Source of the DNA: Cryptomeria japonica
Taxonomy: Eukaryota; Streptophyta; Pinopsida; Cupressales; Cupressaceae
NCBI RefSeq assembly: GCF_030272615.1
Contig: NC_081406.1
Coordinates: 471,746,400-471,810,399, forward strand
Length of the DNA stretch: 64,000 nucleotides
Direction: 5' to 3'
Below, piece by piece: positions 32,492 to 43,642 of the stretch. The notes beneath the pieces were generated by a model that did not search any database, was not told the DNA's origin, and was given only the letters and a program-made list of their open reading frames with translations. Position 1 is the first letter of the stretch. Every line of letters starts with the position of its first letter. Position numbers and translations under genes: made by a program.

Positions 32492-33640
32492 TGTTGGCAA
32501 GAGACACTATACCGGTCAAGATTCATCTATGGAGACTACTTAGGGGTTGTCATTGATGGAAACACAATCAATAAACTCTATCCATTATATGCATATTAGA
32601 TCTACCTGAAGTCATATTGTTTATCAGGCATAAAACTAGAAGGTGGAACATAGTAACCGGTAGAGCATGAGATCATGGTGCATATCTTGACATTGGTGTA
32701 ATTTGGGTTGTGGTCATTAAGATAGTTGATTCATGATTTGAGGTAGCTTACTTTGCAATTCCAGGCTCCAGTGTCGATTCTAGTGCAAGATTCAAGGTCT
32801 GTTATTCGGTGATTCTGAAAGAATAGAGCTAATGTATTGATCAGTTGGGTATTATGTGATCCAGAATGCTTGAGTTGTTTTCGGTGATTGGTGTTGTGTT
32901 CGAGGTAATTGTGTCATTTCATGTGAAGCTTTTCATCATCTATTTTGGTTCCACATATGCATTTGTGGATGGATTGAGCCGACATGTTACTACACGTTTC
33001 ATACTGTGTAGTTTTGTGAAGATGACATGGTTAATGATTCTTTTTGTTGGTGCGGATATATAAGATTGATTTGGTCAATAATTTCGATGCATGTTATGAG
33101 CAAAGAGAGTCTATATGAGTGAATTTGCAAGTTTGGTGAATGTGATTGAAGGTTTTGGTGGTCCGGTGAGTGATAGAGAAGGAAAACATAGCAAAGTGAC
33201 AAATCAAGTGCAGGAGATAATCTGAGCCTAACCGGAATTGCATTTTGGCATAATTAGATGCTATACTTCAATTAATTCATTATTGTAATCATTTTTATTA
33301 GTCTGTAAGGCAGTGAGACTTCCTTCGGGTTGTAGCCCTTTTGTAATTAAGCAGTGAACTCTAGGCAGTGTGCCTAAATGCAAGTGCATTTTCCTCATGT
33401 AATATTATCATACTTATGGCCATAGTATAATAATATTGTGGGTTCAAATCCCACCGTGGTTTTTCCCTTTCCGAGTTTCCACGTAAAAATTTCAGTGTTA
33501 TGGTTGTTTGGTTGTTCGCTTTAAGTTTCTGCATATTACTTTCTTTCTTGTGCATCTGATGGATTAAGAATCAGCTTAATAAGTTTACAAATTATAAAAC
33601 ATTGATTCGCCCCCCTTCTCAGTGTTCATTGATTCCAACA
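32492..33640 (+). repeat. Copia-N 3' LTR
   Basis: Begins TGTTGGCAAGAGACACTA and ends gattccaaca, followed by the TSD ACACC and the resumed Copia-4 integrase. Confidence 0.95.
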
Positions 33641-35914
33641 ACACCAACATAGAATTCTCCACATATCTCAAAGAAAATGGTATTCGATGTCACCTCACCA
33701 CAGTATACACACCTCAACAAAATGGAGTTGTGGAACAAAGAAATCGCATCATTGTGGAGATGCTCCAAAGTATGTTAAAAGATTCTCAACTAGAGCATGC
33801 ATATTGGGTTGAAGATGTTCACATAGCAGTTTATCTTCTGAATCGTGCACCAATGAAAGATCTTTATGGCATCACTCCAAAAGAAGCATGGACATGGGTA
33901 AAGCCTTTTATCTCCCATCTTTGTGTGTTTGGATGTGTTGCCTATATGCACATTCCTAAACAAAAAAGAAAGAATCTTGATGAAAAATACATGAAATGTA
34001 TTCTTCTTGGTTATAGTAATGAGTCTGAGGCATAACGCCTTATGGATCCTGACACAAAGAAAATATACATTAGTAGGGATGCAATATTTGATGACAAGAG
34101 TGAGTCAAGTTCTCCTGCCACTTTATCATCTTCTATAGATAGTGCTCCTATGTTCAACATGAATGGTAAAAATGATGGGAACGTTGATTTTTAATCAACA
34201 CACACCAATGTCACAAAACCTTTACCAAAGTGGTAACCTAGTACCATTTGATATGCAAAGCTAGATGGTGTACCAGACACTTCCACTTCAAGTCCACGGA
34301 CTCGCAACGTGGCTCACAATGAGGTAAAATTAGCTTTAATGACTATAGTTGTTGAAAATTTTGAGCCATCTAATGTTCATGAATCACTAGAGTCAAAGCT
34401 TTGAAAAGAGGCTATGGATGTAGAGTATCAATCTCTGATGAAAACAACACTTGGGAGCTTGTTGATCTACCACCTGGTAAGAAAGCATAGGATGCAAATG
34501 GATATTCAAAACAAAGTATAAAGCAAATGGTAGTATAGATAAACATAAGGCTATACTTGTAGATAAGGGCTATGCCCAGAAAGAAGGGATAGACTATGAA
34601 GAAACCTTCACTCCCATAATAAAAATAAAAACTATTAGAATTTTTTTTGCTTTAGCTACACAATTTGGATGGAAATTGTATCAAATGGATGTAAAAAGAG
34701 TGTTTCTAAATAGAGACCTTAAGGAAGAGGTGTAGATGACCCAATCAGAGGGATACATTGTACCTAGTAATGAAGAAAAGGTATGCAAACTTGTCAAGTC
34801 CATGTATGGTCTCAAACAAGCTCCTAGAGCTTGGTATATCAAAATTGATGAACATTTGTTACAAGATGGTTTCACTAGGCATCCATGTGATCCAAATATC
34901 TACCTCAAAGATCAAGGGGGGATATTGTGATAATTAATGTGTATGTTGATGACTTAGTTATCATAGGCAGCTCAGAAGAAATGGTTGAGGAAACCAAAAA
35001 TGATCTCAAGAAAGCTTTTGATATGACAAGTCTCAAAATACTGTACTATTGTCAAGGCTTAGAGGTATGGCAAACAAGTCACCATATCTTTGTGTCACAG
35101 AGGTATGACAAACAAATCACCATATCTTTGTGTCACATGGGAAATATGCCAAGACATTGCTTGAGAAATTCAGAATGATGGGTTCCAACCCATGTTTACA
35201 CCTATGGAATCAGGTTTACAATTATCTATTTTTTATTCATCTCCTTAGGTGAATGCAACTCTCTATCAGCAAATGATTGGAGGTTTGATTTATACTTGAC
35301 TAAATACTAGTTTTGTTGTTGTTAGTTATCTATCAAGATTCATGCAGGAACCAAAAATGTGTCATTGGAAAGTAGAAAAATGGGTACTAAGGTATATCCA
35401 AGGTACAATGAATCATGGTTTGGAATACAAAAAGAATGATCAATTCTTCTTGATAGGATACATGGATGCAAACTATGTAGGTTTAGTTGATGATAGAAAA
35501 TCCACTTCTAGATTTGGTTTCTTCCTAGGTTCAAGACCTATTTCTTGGGGAAGTAAGAAGCAAGCCATAAGTGTTCATTCTTTGATAGATGCAAAATATC
35601 ATGCAGCAAGTGCAAAAATTTGTGAAGCAGCTTGGTTACATTGCATACTAGAAGGATTGGGTGTACCACAGAACCAACCTACAATCCACTTTTGTGATAG
35701 AGTATTCTCAAGCTTGTTTGTAATCCAGTGTCATGAAAGGACCAAGCATATTGAAGTTGATTACCACTTCATTTGAGAACATATTTAGCAAAATAACATT
35801 CAACTCCAATACTGCACTACACAAGAACAACGTGCTGATATTTTCACCAAGCCTCTTGCACGTGTGAAGTTTGAAAGTTTTCAGGGTTCTTTGATTAGTA
35901 CTTTAAATAAATGA
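33641..35914 (+). pseudogene. Copia-4 second half: integrase, RT, RNase H
   Basis: Integrase resumes with NIEFSTYLKENGIRCHLTTV and the catalytic-Glu region PQQNGVVEQRNRI near 33713, continuing to FGCVAYMHIPKQKRK near 33930. RT: CKWIFKTKYKANGS near 34495, KGYAQKEGIDYEETF near 34568, [15 protein letters not shown] near 34803, YVDD at 34942-34953. A 38-bp block is duplicated at 35061-35098 and 35100-35137, which displaces the frame. RNase H: GLVDDRKSTSRFGFFLGS near 35488, HERTKHIEVDYHFI near 35731, ADIFTKPLARVKF near 35837. The RNase H Glu region is degraded (LIDAKYHAASAK). Many stops and frameshifts; no activity possible. Confidence 0.9.
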
Positions 35915-35930
35915 TGAAATAAGGGGGGAA

Positions 35931-36232
35931 TGTTGGGTATTCCATTATTCTTTCCACATAGATAGTTTGTTTAGATTGATTGTTAGTTTGTTTGTGTTTT
36001 GTTATTATTTGTTTGGGGTTTGTTATTGTTTATTAGCTTATTTAAGCTAATTGTTGCACCCGTGAATACATGTGTATTCACTACTTTCATGTATAAATAT
36101 GCTCCATAATACTAAACAATTCAAGTGATTTCTCCACAAAATCTGATACTTAATTATTAGATTTGTATATGATTTTATGATTTCCATATTGTAGTTTTCC
36201 GAGCCTTGTATCTTATCCTTTAAACGATTTAT
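35931..36232 (+). repeat. Copia-4 3' LTR, right end cut by Gypsy-2 LTR
   Basis: Follows the polypurine tract aaggggggaa and begins TGTTGGGTATTCC. It has a TATA box (gtataaatatgc, about 36090) and two small inverted repeats just upstream: TTAGCTT/AAGCTAA at about 36031 and GTGAATAC/GTATTCAC at about 36061. The matching 5' LTR was not found. Confidence 0.75.
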
Positions 36233-38262
36233 TGTAATATCCCCAATAATTTTTTTTTTATTATTGCAATAATATTTACAGAACAAACACAATAACCCGT
36301 TAAAGTTAGAGAAATAATCCAAAGCAACTGAACGGAACCCTTCCACCTTTTGTTCACTGGAAGCCCAGTATGGGAGGGTGAGAACATACGGTGTTCTGGG
36401 GATCATTAGCACCAAAACCAACTGAAAATTACAATACACGGGCGGCAAGCCAGCTCCTTCTGCTTATCCAGCAAGATAGAAACTAAACTTTTTGGTGGTA
36501 AACCAGCCAAGCAAAACAAAAAGAAACTTAACACAATCACTCCACCGCGTCTTTCAGCGGGAGGATAATACATAAAACTAATCACTCTACTGCATATTTC
36601 AGTGGGAGGACAATATCACTCAACCACTTATTCAGTGGAAGGACAGAAATACAAACTGAAATTACAAACACTAAGATGGCCCAACCAACCTCTTCCACTT
36701 ATATAGTAGGGATTACAATGAGCACTTCAAGTTCTAATAAGAGGTTAGTACTACTAACCAATGACACAAAGATGATTACAGTGAAGTACTACAAGAATAC
36801 AATAATCAACTACAATAGATTTTAAGCCACTAACACAAAATTAACCAATCTGATATAAAATGACAGCAACTCCCAAACTGGATCAACAACACTAAAAATG
36901 CCTACAACTCACTCCAAACAACACTGAATCACACCAAAATGGAAGCAAATGAAACTAACAACTAAGGTGAACTACCTCAAACCTCAAACCAGCCCAAAGG
37001 AAGCCTCAACTGTGATGCACACAACCCAATGCACCTCCCTGAATGGTACGACCTGCTGCAAAATTTGATGTGCCACCAAAAATCCAAAACACCTTGCCCC
37101 AATCTACAATTTGGTGAAGTATATCGCACAGGGGATATGGTGAAATGGAACTGATACCCAGAATTCAACGCTCGACGGGAAGGGAGATATGAATGAAATG
37201 AAGCTTCAGCCACCACGTCGAGCAACTCCAACAAATCACAACAGCAAATAACTTCTTCAAATCCACACCAACACAAACCACAGGAACACCAAGCCAACAC
37301 CAAAAATGAACCACAGCTAGGAGTGATGTCTCACACTGGATACTGCAAAGGAAAATCAGGAGGTTTTCACCCTCAAAGAAGTCTGGAGTCATTCCAACAG
37401 CTTAACATTATAATTTCTCCGGATGATGAATTGAGGAGCCAAGCATTTATATATATAGATTTCCAGTCTGAAATTCAAATTCAACTCCCTCCAAATTCAC
37501 CTCTCTAATTTGCATTTCATTTCAAATGGTGAACCCAAGCATGGCGCTCCCTACCTTAGTCAAAAATCGTGCCTAGTAAAGAGGACCACGATTTTGGCAT
37601 AAAATAAACTTGGCCAAATAAAATAAAGTCTTCTCAATATTCATTTTGGCATCCCCCTTCATCACACCAATAATTCGCCAAGCAGAGCTTAGGATAAATC
37701 AAAATATGCGCAATTCCCAATATCATTAATCAGTAATAGAATAATTAAATATTAAACCTTAGAATAAGGAAATAATATTTAAGTGAATAACTTATAACTC
37801 CGATACAAAATCCAGGATGAAGCTGAGCAATGAAGACCATTGAACTGCACTCGATCAGGACCCTATCTAAGACTACTAAAAATAGAAATGCCCAATACTG
37901 CCACTTACTAAAAATAGTAAGTCATGAAATACTACTCTGAAAAGCATGATCTTCACACCTAGAGAGAAAGCATGGTAAGCTCAGCAAAACTGCATCATCC
38001 AAATAGCCAAACCCTATCTTACTAAAAATAGTAAGTTCACATTTCACCAAAGAGTCAATTGCATGTTATGCCACACTGGAGTTCATGGAAAACCCAGAAG
38101 GAAACCACAAGTAGGACTAAATCATTCCCTTTTGACTAACCCTAACAAGTTCGTGCAGAACTCCTTAAAAGTTGGAAACCCAAATTCTCCTTTCCACATA
38201 GCCTACGGGTCTCCGGAATAGGCCAATTGACCACTGAATGCATCATCACTAAGAAGGGGACA
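36233..38262 (-). repeat. Gypsy-2 3' LTR (minus strand, about 2.03 kb)
   Basis: On the minus strand it starts TGTCCCCTTCTTAG at 38262 after the purine-rich gaagggcggactataa and ends ggggatattaca at 36233, which is a normal TGT...ACA pair. It holds two copies of the palindrome CTTACTAAAAATAGTAAG (37904-37921, 38018-38035), a hairpin series at 36340-36710, and an A/C-rich segment at 36660-37330. The opposite LTR is missing because the element is truncated at 42178. Confidence 0.75.
36340..36710. repeat. Series of small hairpins with changing stems in Gypsy-2 LTR
   Basis: 36340-36363 (CTTCCA/TGGAAG), 36541-36564 (TCC.CCGC/GCGG..GGA), 36585-36608 (ACTG/CAGT with flanking pairs), 36624-36638 (CCACT/AGTGG) and 36695-36710. 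Loops are short and most end in TTCA or a close variant. The stems differ but still pair, as in the Copia-1 array, though the sequences are unrelated. Confidence 0.55.
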
Positions 38263-41200
38263 TTATAGTCCGCCCTTCCCAAAAATTCTTGTCCTTAAGC
38301 AATCGCAAGCCAGGATGTTGTACAATCTCCTCACTCTCCCATGTAGCATCCTCCACCAGTAAGTTTCCACTTAACCAAATACTCTTTGATGGTCCTCCTC
38401 CTCAACAATCGTTCTCTGACATCAAGGATGGCCTCAGGAACTAGCACCAATCCTCCCTCTTCATCCAAAGGAGGCAAATCAGAAGAGACTATCACATTGT
38501 TCCCAAGCGCCTTTTTGAGGCGTGATATGTGGAAGACATTATGTACTCGGCTACTTGCTAGTAGCTCCAACTCATAAGCCACAGCTCCCACTCTCGTGAT
38601 GACCCTAAATGGTCCATAAAAACGTGGCTTGAGTTTTTTCGCTCCACTCTTCTTGAGAGTAGACTATCTGAAAGGTTGGAGTCTCAAGTAGACCATATCA
38701 CCAACCTCAAATGAGCGCTCAATACGATGTTGATCAGCGTACAACTTCTATTGGTTATGTGCAATCTGGAGGTTGTCCTTCAATGCCTTCAGAATATCCT
38801 AACATTGTTGAACCATATCCCTAGCTTGGGGTGCCTTGCTATCACCCAACACCAAGTCAACAAAGCTAGGGGCCTCATAATCGTAGAGTGCCATGAAAGG
38901 AGACATCTGGATGGATATGTGATAAGTGGAATTGTAGCAGTATTCACCAAGATGTAGCCATCTTACCCACGCCTTCTGTTGTTCTGAGACTTAGTTTCTC
39001 AAGTAACCTTCCAACCACTTATTTACTATCTCTATTTGTCCATCGGTCTGAAGATGGCAATTCATTCTTGGGGTGAGCACAGTACCACACAATCTGAAAA
39101 TCTCCTACCGGAAAGAGCTTAGGAACTTGTTGTCCCTATCACTCACAATATTTTTAGGCAGCCCATGTAGCCTAAAGACCTCATGGAAGAACAAATCAAC
39201 AACCTGAGCTGCTATAAATAAGTTGATGATAGTGAAAAAATGAGCAGATTTTGTTAATCTATCTACCACCATATAGATACAATCCTTCCCACTAGCCTTC
39301 GGCAACCCAATGATGAAATCCATAGAGATACTTTCCCATTTTTTACTGGGAATCGACAATGGTTGCAATAAATCAACGAGTGCATTGTGCTCGTCTTTGT
39401 TCTTCTAACAAGTATGGCATTCCCTGATGTACTGCAAGACATCTTTCTTCAACCCTTTCCAAGAGAATCTCTCGCAGATCTGCTTGTAAGTCTTAAAATT
39501 CCCTTGGTGACTAGCAAGATTAATGTCATGGAATTTCTGTAATACCTTCTCTTTCAACTTAGATTCTGGTGGAAGAAGAATCCTCCCCTTATACAAAATC
39601 AACCCATCAACCAAACTATACTTTTCATCATGAAAAGTACCTTCAACAATGCTGGTTGCAAACTGATTTTTGGCATAATCAGCAAGCAACAAGTCCCTCC
39701 AATCGGCAGTGAGCTCACATATAGAGCTCAGATGGGGTCTCCATGAAAGTGCATCTACCACTATATTGTTGTTCTCTTTGACATACTCAGAGTCAAAGTC
39801 ATAAGCCTGAAGCTTACTAACCCACTTCTATTGCCTTTCATTCAAGTCTTTCTGGTGCATGAAGTGCTTATGACTGTTATGATCAGTCTTAACAACAAAC
39901 TTACTCCCCACAAGATATTGCCTGAACTTCACAAGGGCATGCATTATGGCAAGTATTTCTTTGTCATATATTGAATATAGCCTTTTAAGTCCTCTCAACT
40001 TCCTACTTTCAAAGACAATAAGATACTTGTCTTGCATAAGAACTGCACCAACACCTTCTCCTGATGCATCACATTGTAGTTCAAAAGGCTTGGTGAAATC
40101 TGGTAAGGCCAAAACAGAGCATGAACTCATGATCTCCTTGAACTGATCAAACACTGTTTGTGCCTTTTCTGACCAATCAAAGGCTCCTTTCTTAGTGAGA
40201 TCTGTGAGGGGGTAACCAACTGAGAATAACCCTTCACAAACCTCCTGTAAAACCACATAGACCCAAGAATCCCTTCAAATGAGTTATGTTCTCAGGTGCT
40301 GGCCAATCAAGGATAGCTCTAATATTTTCAGGATCCACCTTCACACCTTTTGCACTGATGATGTGCCCCAAGTAGAGCAACTCCTTCATTCCAAAATCAC
40401 ACTTAGATTCTTTGGCAAACAATGATTCAGACTCCAGAATGCTAAGAATTTCATCTAAGTGTTGTAAGTTCTCCTTCCAAGACTTGTTGAAGATGATGAT
40501 GTCATCAAAGAATATGAGCACAAACTTCCTCAATTGCTTCTGAAAGATCTTATTCATGCAGGACTAAAATGTGGTAGGAGCATTAGTCAAACCATAAGGC
40601 ATGACTAGGAATTTGAAATGCCCAAAGTGGCATCTAAAAGAAGTCTTCTCAATATCAGATGCCCTCATTTAATTTGATGGTAGCCTGATCTGAGATCTAT
40701 CTTGGAGAAGTACATGGCACCATGCAGCTCATCAATCCTCGAAATGGGGTACCAATTCTTTATGGTTTTCTGATTTAAGGCTCGGCAATCCATGCACACA
40801 CGCATGGTCCCATCCTTTTTTTCACCAATACAATAGCCAAAGCAAAAGGGCTCTTGCTTGGCCTAATGTAACCCATGTCTAGAAAATCCTTAATGGCTTT
40901 CTCAATCTCATCCTTCTGCTTCTTTGAGCAACAGTAAGGAGTATTCATGATGAGCTTAGTAAATTCTTCCAACTCAATGATGTGTTTAGTACCACGCTCA
41001 AGCGGCCTACCAGGGGGTGGATTCTCAAACACCTTACTCCTCTTTGAAATCAAAGCCTTAATGTCTTTAGGATAACTTCTCTTTTATTCAAGTGAGTTAG
41101 ATGGCATGACCATATATTTAGGAGATCTTCTAAGTGGCAGATTTCCAAGGACCTTGCTTTTGTTTGTGACTAGAGCTTGAATATTAGTAGTGTAGCTGCT

Positions 41201-41908
41201 CTTGTCTTCTAATGGGTTTGATGGCATTATCAAACACTTTACTACCCACTCCACTTGGTTATGAGGGATCAGCCTCTCCATCCTCTTTAGGGATACAATT
41301 TGTGGGCCTCCATTAGACATCCCTCACAAAACCACCTTCTTTCCTTTGGACGTGACCTTTAAGTCCATGGTTTGCAAGTTAAGAGTGATCTCACCAAAAG
41401 ATCGCAGCCACTGAATGCCAAGGACCACATCATCAGTCCCTCCAATATTGACAACATAGAAGTCATCCTTGACTTCATAGTTACCAAGCTTCATTGACGT
41501 GTTTGAAACCATCCGTTTACAACAAATGGTTGATCCATCAGCCACCATGACCTTGAAGTCTTCAACATCATCAGTGATAAGGCCTCTCTTGGCGACAATC
41601 CTAGCATCAATGAAGTTGTGAGTTGTTCCGATATCAATTAGAAAAACAAGTCGATACTCTCCCATTTCTCCTCGAACTCTAAATGATTCATTCTTGTGGA
41701 ATCTAGAGAGTTGGGCAACTATACCCCTATCTTCTTGATCACTTTCAGGCCCTTCTGGAGCCTCTTCATACTCACTATCTGAATAAAGTTGTTGTTCTGG
41801 ATTTCTAGAATCTGATCCATCAACTGAATATGTTTCTATTTGTCGAGCATTACTCTTCCCATGACATCTATGACTCGGAACCGAAGGTTCTTTGCATGAA
41901 TAACACAA
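38263..41908 (-). pseudogene. Gypsy-2 pol: protease, RT, RNase H, integrase, chromodomain remnant
   Basis: Minus strand, right to left. Zinc region CYSCKEPSVPSHRC near 41905; protease-like LVFLIDIGTTHNFIDARI near 41654 (Asp-Ile-Gly in place of Asp-Ser/Thr-Gly) and VVLGIQWLRSFGEI; RT start [19 protein letters not shown] near 40870; RT active site FFDD at 40501-40512 and LYLGHIISAKGVKVDP near 40385; RNase H FELQCDASGEGVGAVLMQ near 40085; integrase zinc domain with CHTC at 39405, core MDFIIGLPKAS near 39320 and VSDRDNKF near 39140, C-terminus KLKPRFYGPFRVI near 38625, and a chromodomain remnant IKEYLVKWK near 38372. Order and motifs match Tekay/Del-type chromoviruses. Many stops and frameshifts, worst at 40570-40770 in RT. 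Confidence 0.9.
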
Positions 41909-41917
41909 ATTCTTCCT

Positions 41918-42178
41918 CTAAAGCTCTTGACGGAGCTCATCACCCATCCGAGGAGGGAACTTCTTGGTCTGATTTGAAAACTCCTTCTTATCCTTCTGGA
42001 AAGGAAAAGGCTCGGACTGAAATTTATTCTTAGGGGCAGCCAATTCCATGCTCCTAGATTTCTTAATGGCTTCTGCCAAGGTGGGCGGATCAAAAGTTTT
42101 AACCCAACCTTTCAAAGGTTCTTCAAGTCCTTCAATGAAAAGGACCACTAACCGCTTCTCAAAAATACTACTTACCAT
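41918..42178 (-). pseudogene. Gypsy-2 gag C-terminal piece
   Basis: FIEGLEEPLKGWVKTFDP then PTLAEAIKKSRSMELA is a Retrotrans_gag C-terminal region, followed by a Lys-rich linker leading to the zinc knuckle. The N-terminal two thirds of Gag are missing; the homology stops at about 42175, where unrelated A/T-rich DNA begins. Confidence 0.82.
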
Positions 42179-42668
42179 AACTGAGAGATTTGATTGTAGT
42201 GAGTTTTTAATATTTGTAATTCTATTGACAAAGGATGTGCAATATTATATCATCTTGGTTGAGAGATCATGTTTTGAATCTTCTCTTTAAGAACTCTTTG
42301 TGTTAAGTTCTTTGATTATGTTGGGGCCATGTGTTAAGTTTTTTTATTATGTTGGGGCCATGTGTTAAGTTTTTTTGATTATGTTTGGGCCATGAAGGAT
42401 CTTCAATTAGGATATGGTTATCACAATGCTTGGAGAGTTTGGTTACATAGTTCAGTATATGTTTCCTTGACACTGTAATAGAGGAATTTACTAAATCTTC
42501 TATGTGAAGTAATATGGATGGACTTGGTATGCTTTTCTCTACTTTTAGATTTGGCATCACTCATATAGTAGGAGTTTCTAGATATATGTATGGTTCTCTT
42601 CTTTGATTTATTGGCTTGTTGGTTAATAATGTGATGATGTGTTTGCATGTTTCATTGGATTAGGATTT
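42179..42668. other. Non-coding with a threefold 31-bp tandem repeat
   Basis: tgtgttaagttctttgatta... repeats at 42299-42329, 42330-42360 and 42361-42392 (31, 31 and 32 bp, few mismatches). Nothing else recognised in the stretch. Confidence 0.75.
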
Positions 42669-43261
42669 GTAACACCCCAGAAGGGAACCCCAGAGTAATA
42701 ACAACAAATAAACCAAAACACATAGTAAATATTTTTTTTTAAAAAGGAAACATAATAAAGACTAGATAATTATCCCTAGGTGAGGACAATGGCTAAGGCT
42801 AGATACATTTTGGGCCTTGCACTATCTTATAGAACACCATTTGGATTTAAAGACATGCTCAGACCCATGGAACCATGTGAAGTATATATACTCTCATCTA
42901 GTGAAAGGAAATTGTGATGTCATATGAAGCTGACAAATGAGTGATATGAAATCATTCCTTTCACCCTAATCCCCAAGCAAGCAATGCAATAAAGACTCTC
43001 TGAGGTTGCCTTAATAGACAACCATAATTCACCTATAGGCATGTGAAGATTTGTTAGCCAGGAGGACCCAATTTGTCCGACATTTTGCCGACACGTGTCT
43101 CCATTCACCCCAACTTTCTCCAACTATATTGTATTTGCCAATTATTTGGACGACCCATAATCGCCTTGAAAATTACATAAGTCATGTTATAGTTACGCGG
43201 GACTCGCCAAATATTTGTATACCATATAAAATTCCCGCGTAATTCGCCATATCAGGACTCG
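42669..43261. other. Non-coding; possible Gypsy LTR edge and upstream region of the hAT-like gene
   Basis: 42669 starts TGTAACACCCCAGAAGG, which resembles the terminus of plant Gypsy LTRs, but no partner end was found. From 43080 to 43260 short TCGCC or TTGCC motifs recur (TTGCCGAC, TTGCCAATT, TCGCCTTG, TCGCCAAAT, TCGCCATAT) just before the TATA box. Confidence 0.4.
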
Positions 43262-43269
43262 TATAAATA
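43262..43269 (+). promoter_or_regulatory. TATA box of the hAT-like transposase gene
   Basis: TATAAATA in ctcgtataaatacatgc, about 380 bp before the ATG at 43643, of which 226 bp is an inferred intron. Spacing and downstream splice signals support it. Confidence 0.55.
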
Positions 43270-43399
43270 CATGCAAAGATCAAATCTGTCTCAACACAAT
43301 CTGGTGGGTTCTAAGCTCTGAATTCTGATCAATAGCGAAGTTTCAGACCAAGGAAAATCATTGTTGTTGGCTGCATTGGCGACTGCTAGTGACCTAAAG

Positions 43400-43625
43400 G
43401 TAAGCGATCATATTTTTGAAGTGTTATAATATTATTCTAAGTTTATCTATATTTATTTGCACTGTTGAGCTCATTTTTATTCAGTGGCGACCCGTCAATG
43501 CGAAGTGGTTAGTCGGGACATTCAGACCTCAGACATCTAGATTGTAGGTCGTAGGGCCAATGAAACATATATTATAGTTTATAGTCTATTATTGCTTCTT
43601 CAACAAATTGATATTTTTTTGGCAG
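43400..43625 (+). other. Probable 5'-UTR intron of the hAT-like gene
   Basis: Donor AAG|GTAAGC at 43400, acceptor after a T-run, tttttttggcag|tc, at 43625. It ends 17 bp before the start codon. Not verified by transcripts. Confidence 0.5.
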
Positions 43626-43642
43626 TCTTTATTTCGTTGGAG

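Larger units (their letters stand above)
26154..33640 (+). mobile_element. Copia-N: complete non-autonomous Sirevirus-like LTR element nested in Copia-4
   Basis: LTRs at 26154-27298 (1145 bp) and 32492-33640 (1149 bp) flank a 5.2-kb interior with primer site, Gag remnant, a long unknown ORF and polypurine tract. The target duplication ACACC is at 26149-26153 and 33641-33645. The flanks join back into one integrase reading frame, which proves the insertion. There is no protease, integrase, RT or RNase H anywhere in the interior. LTR ends, PPT (gccaaagggggaga) and Gag motifs resemble Copia-1, so mobilisation by Sirevirus-type enzymes is likely. Confidence 0.93.

Noticed and set aside
42669-42700. 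5' LTR of Gypsy-2 starting TGTAACACCCC
   Set aside because: Sequence after the first bases does not match the Gypsy-2 3' LTR at 36233, and Gag is truncated well before it; at most a different Gypsy LTR edge.
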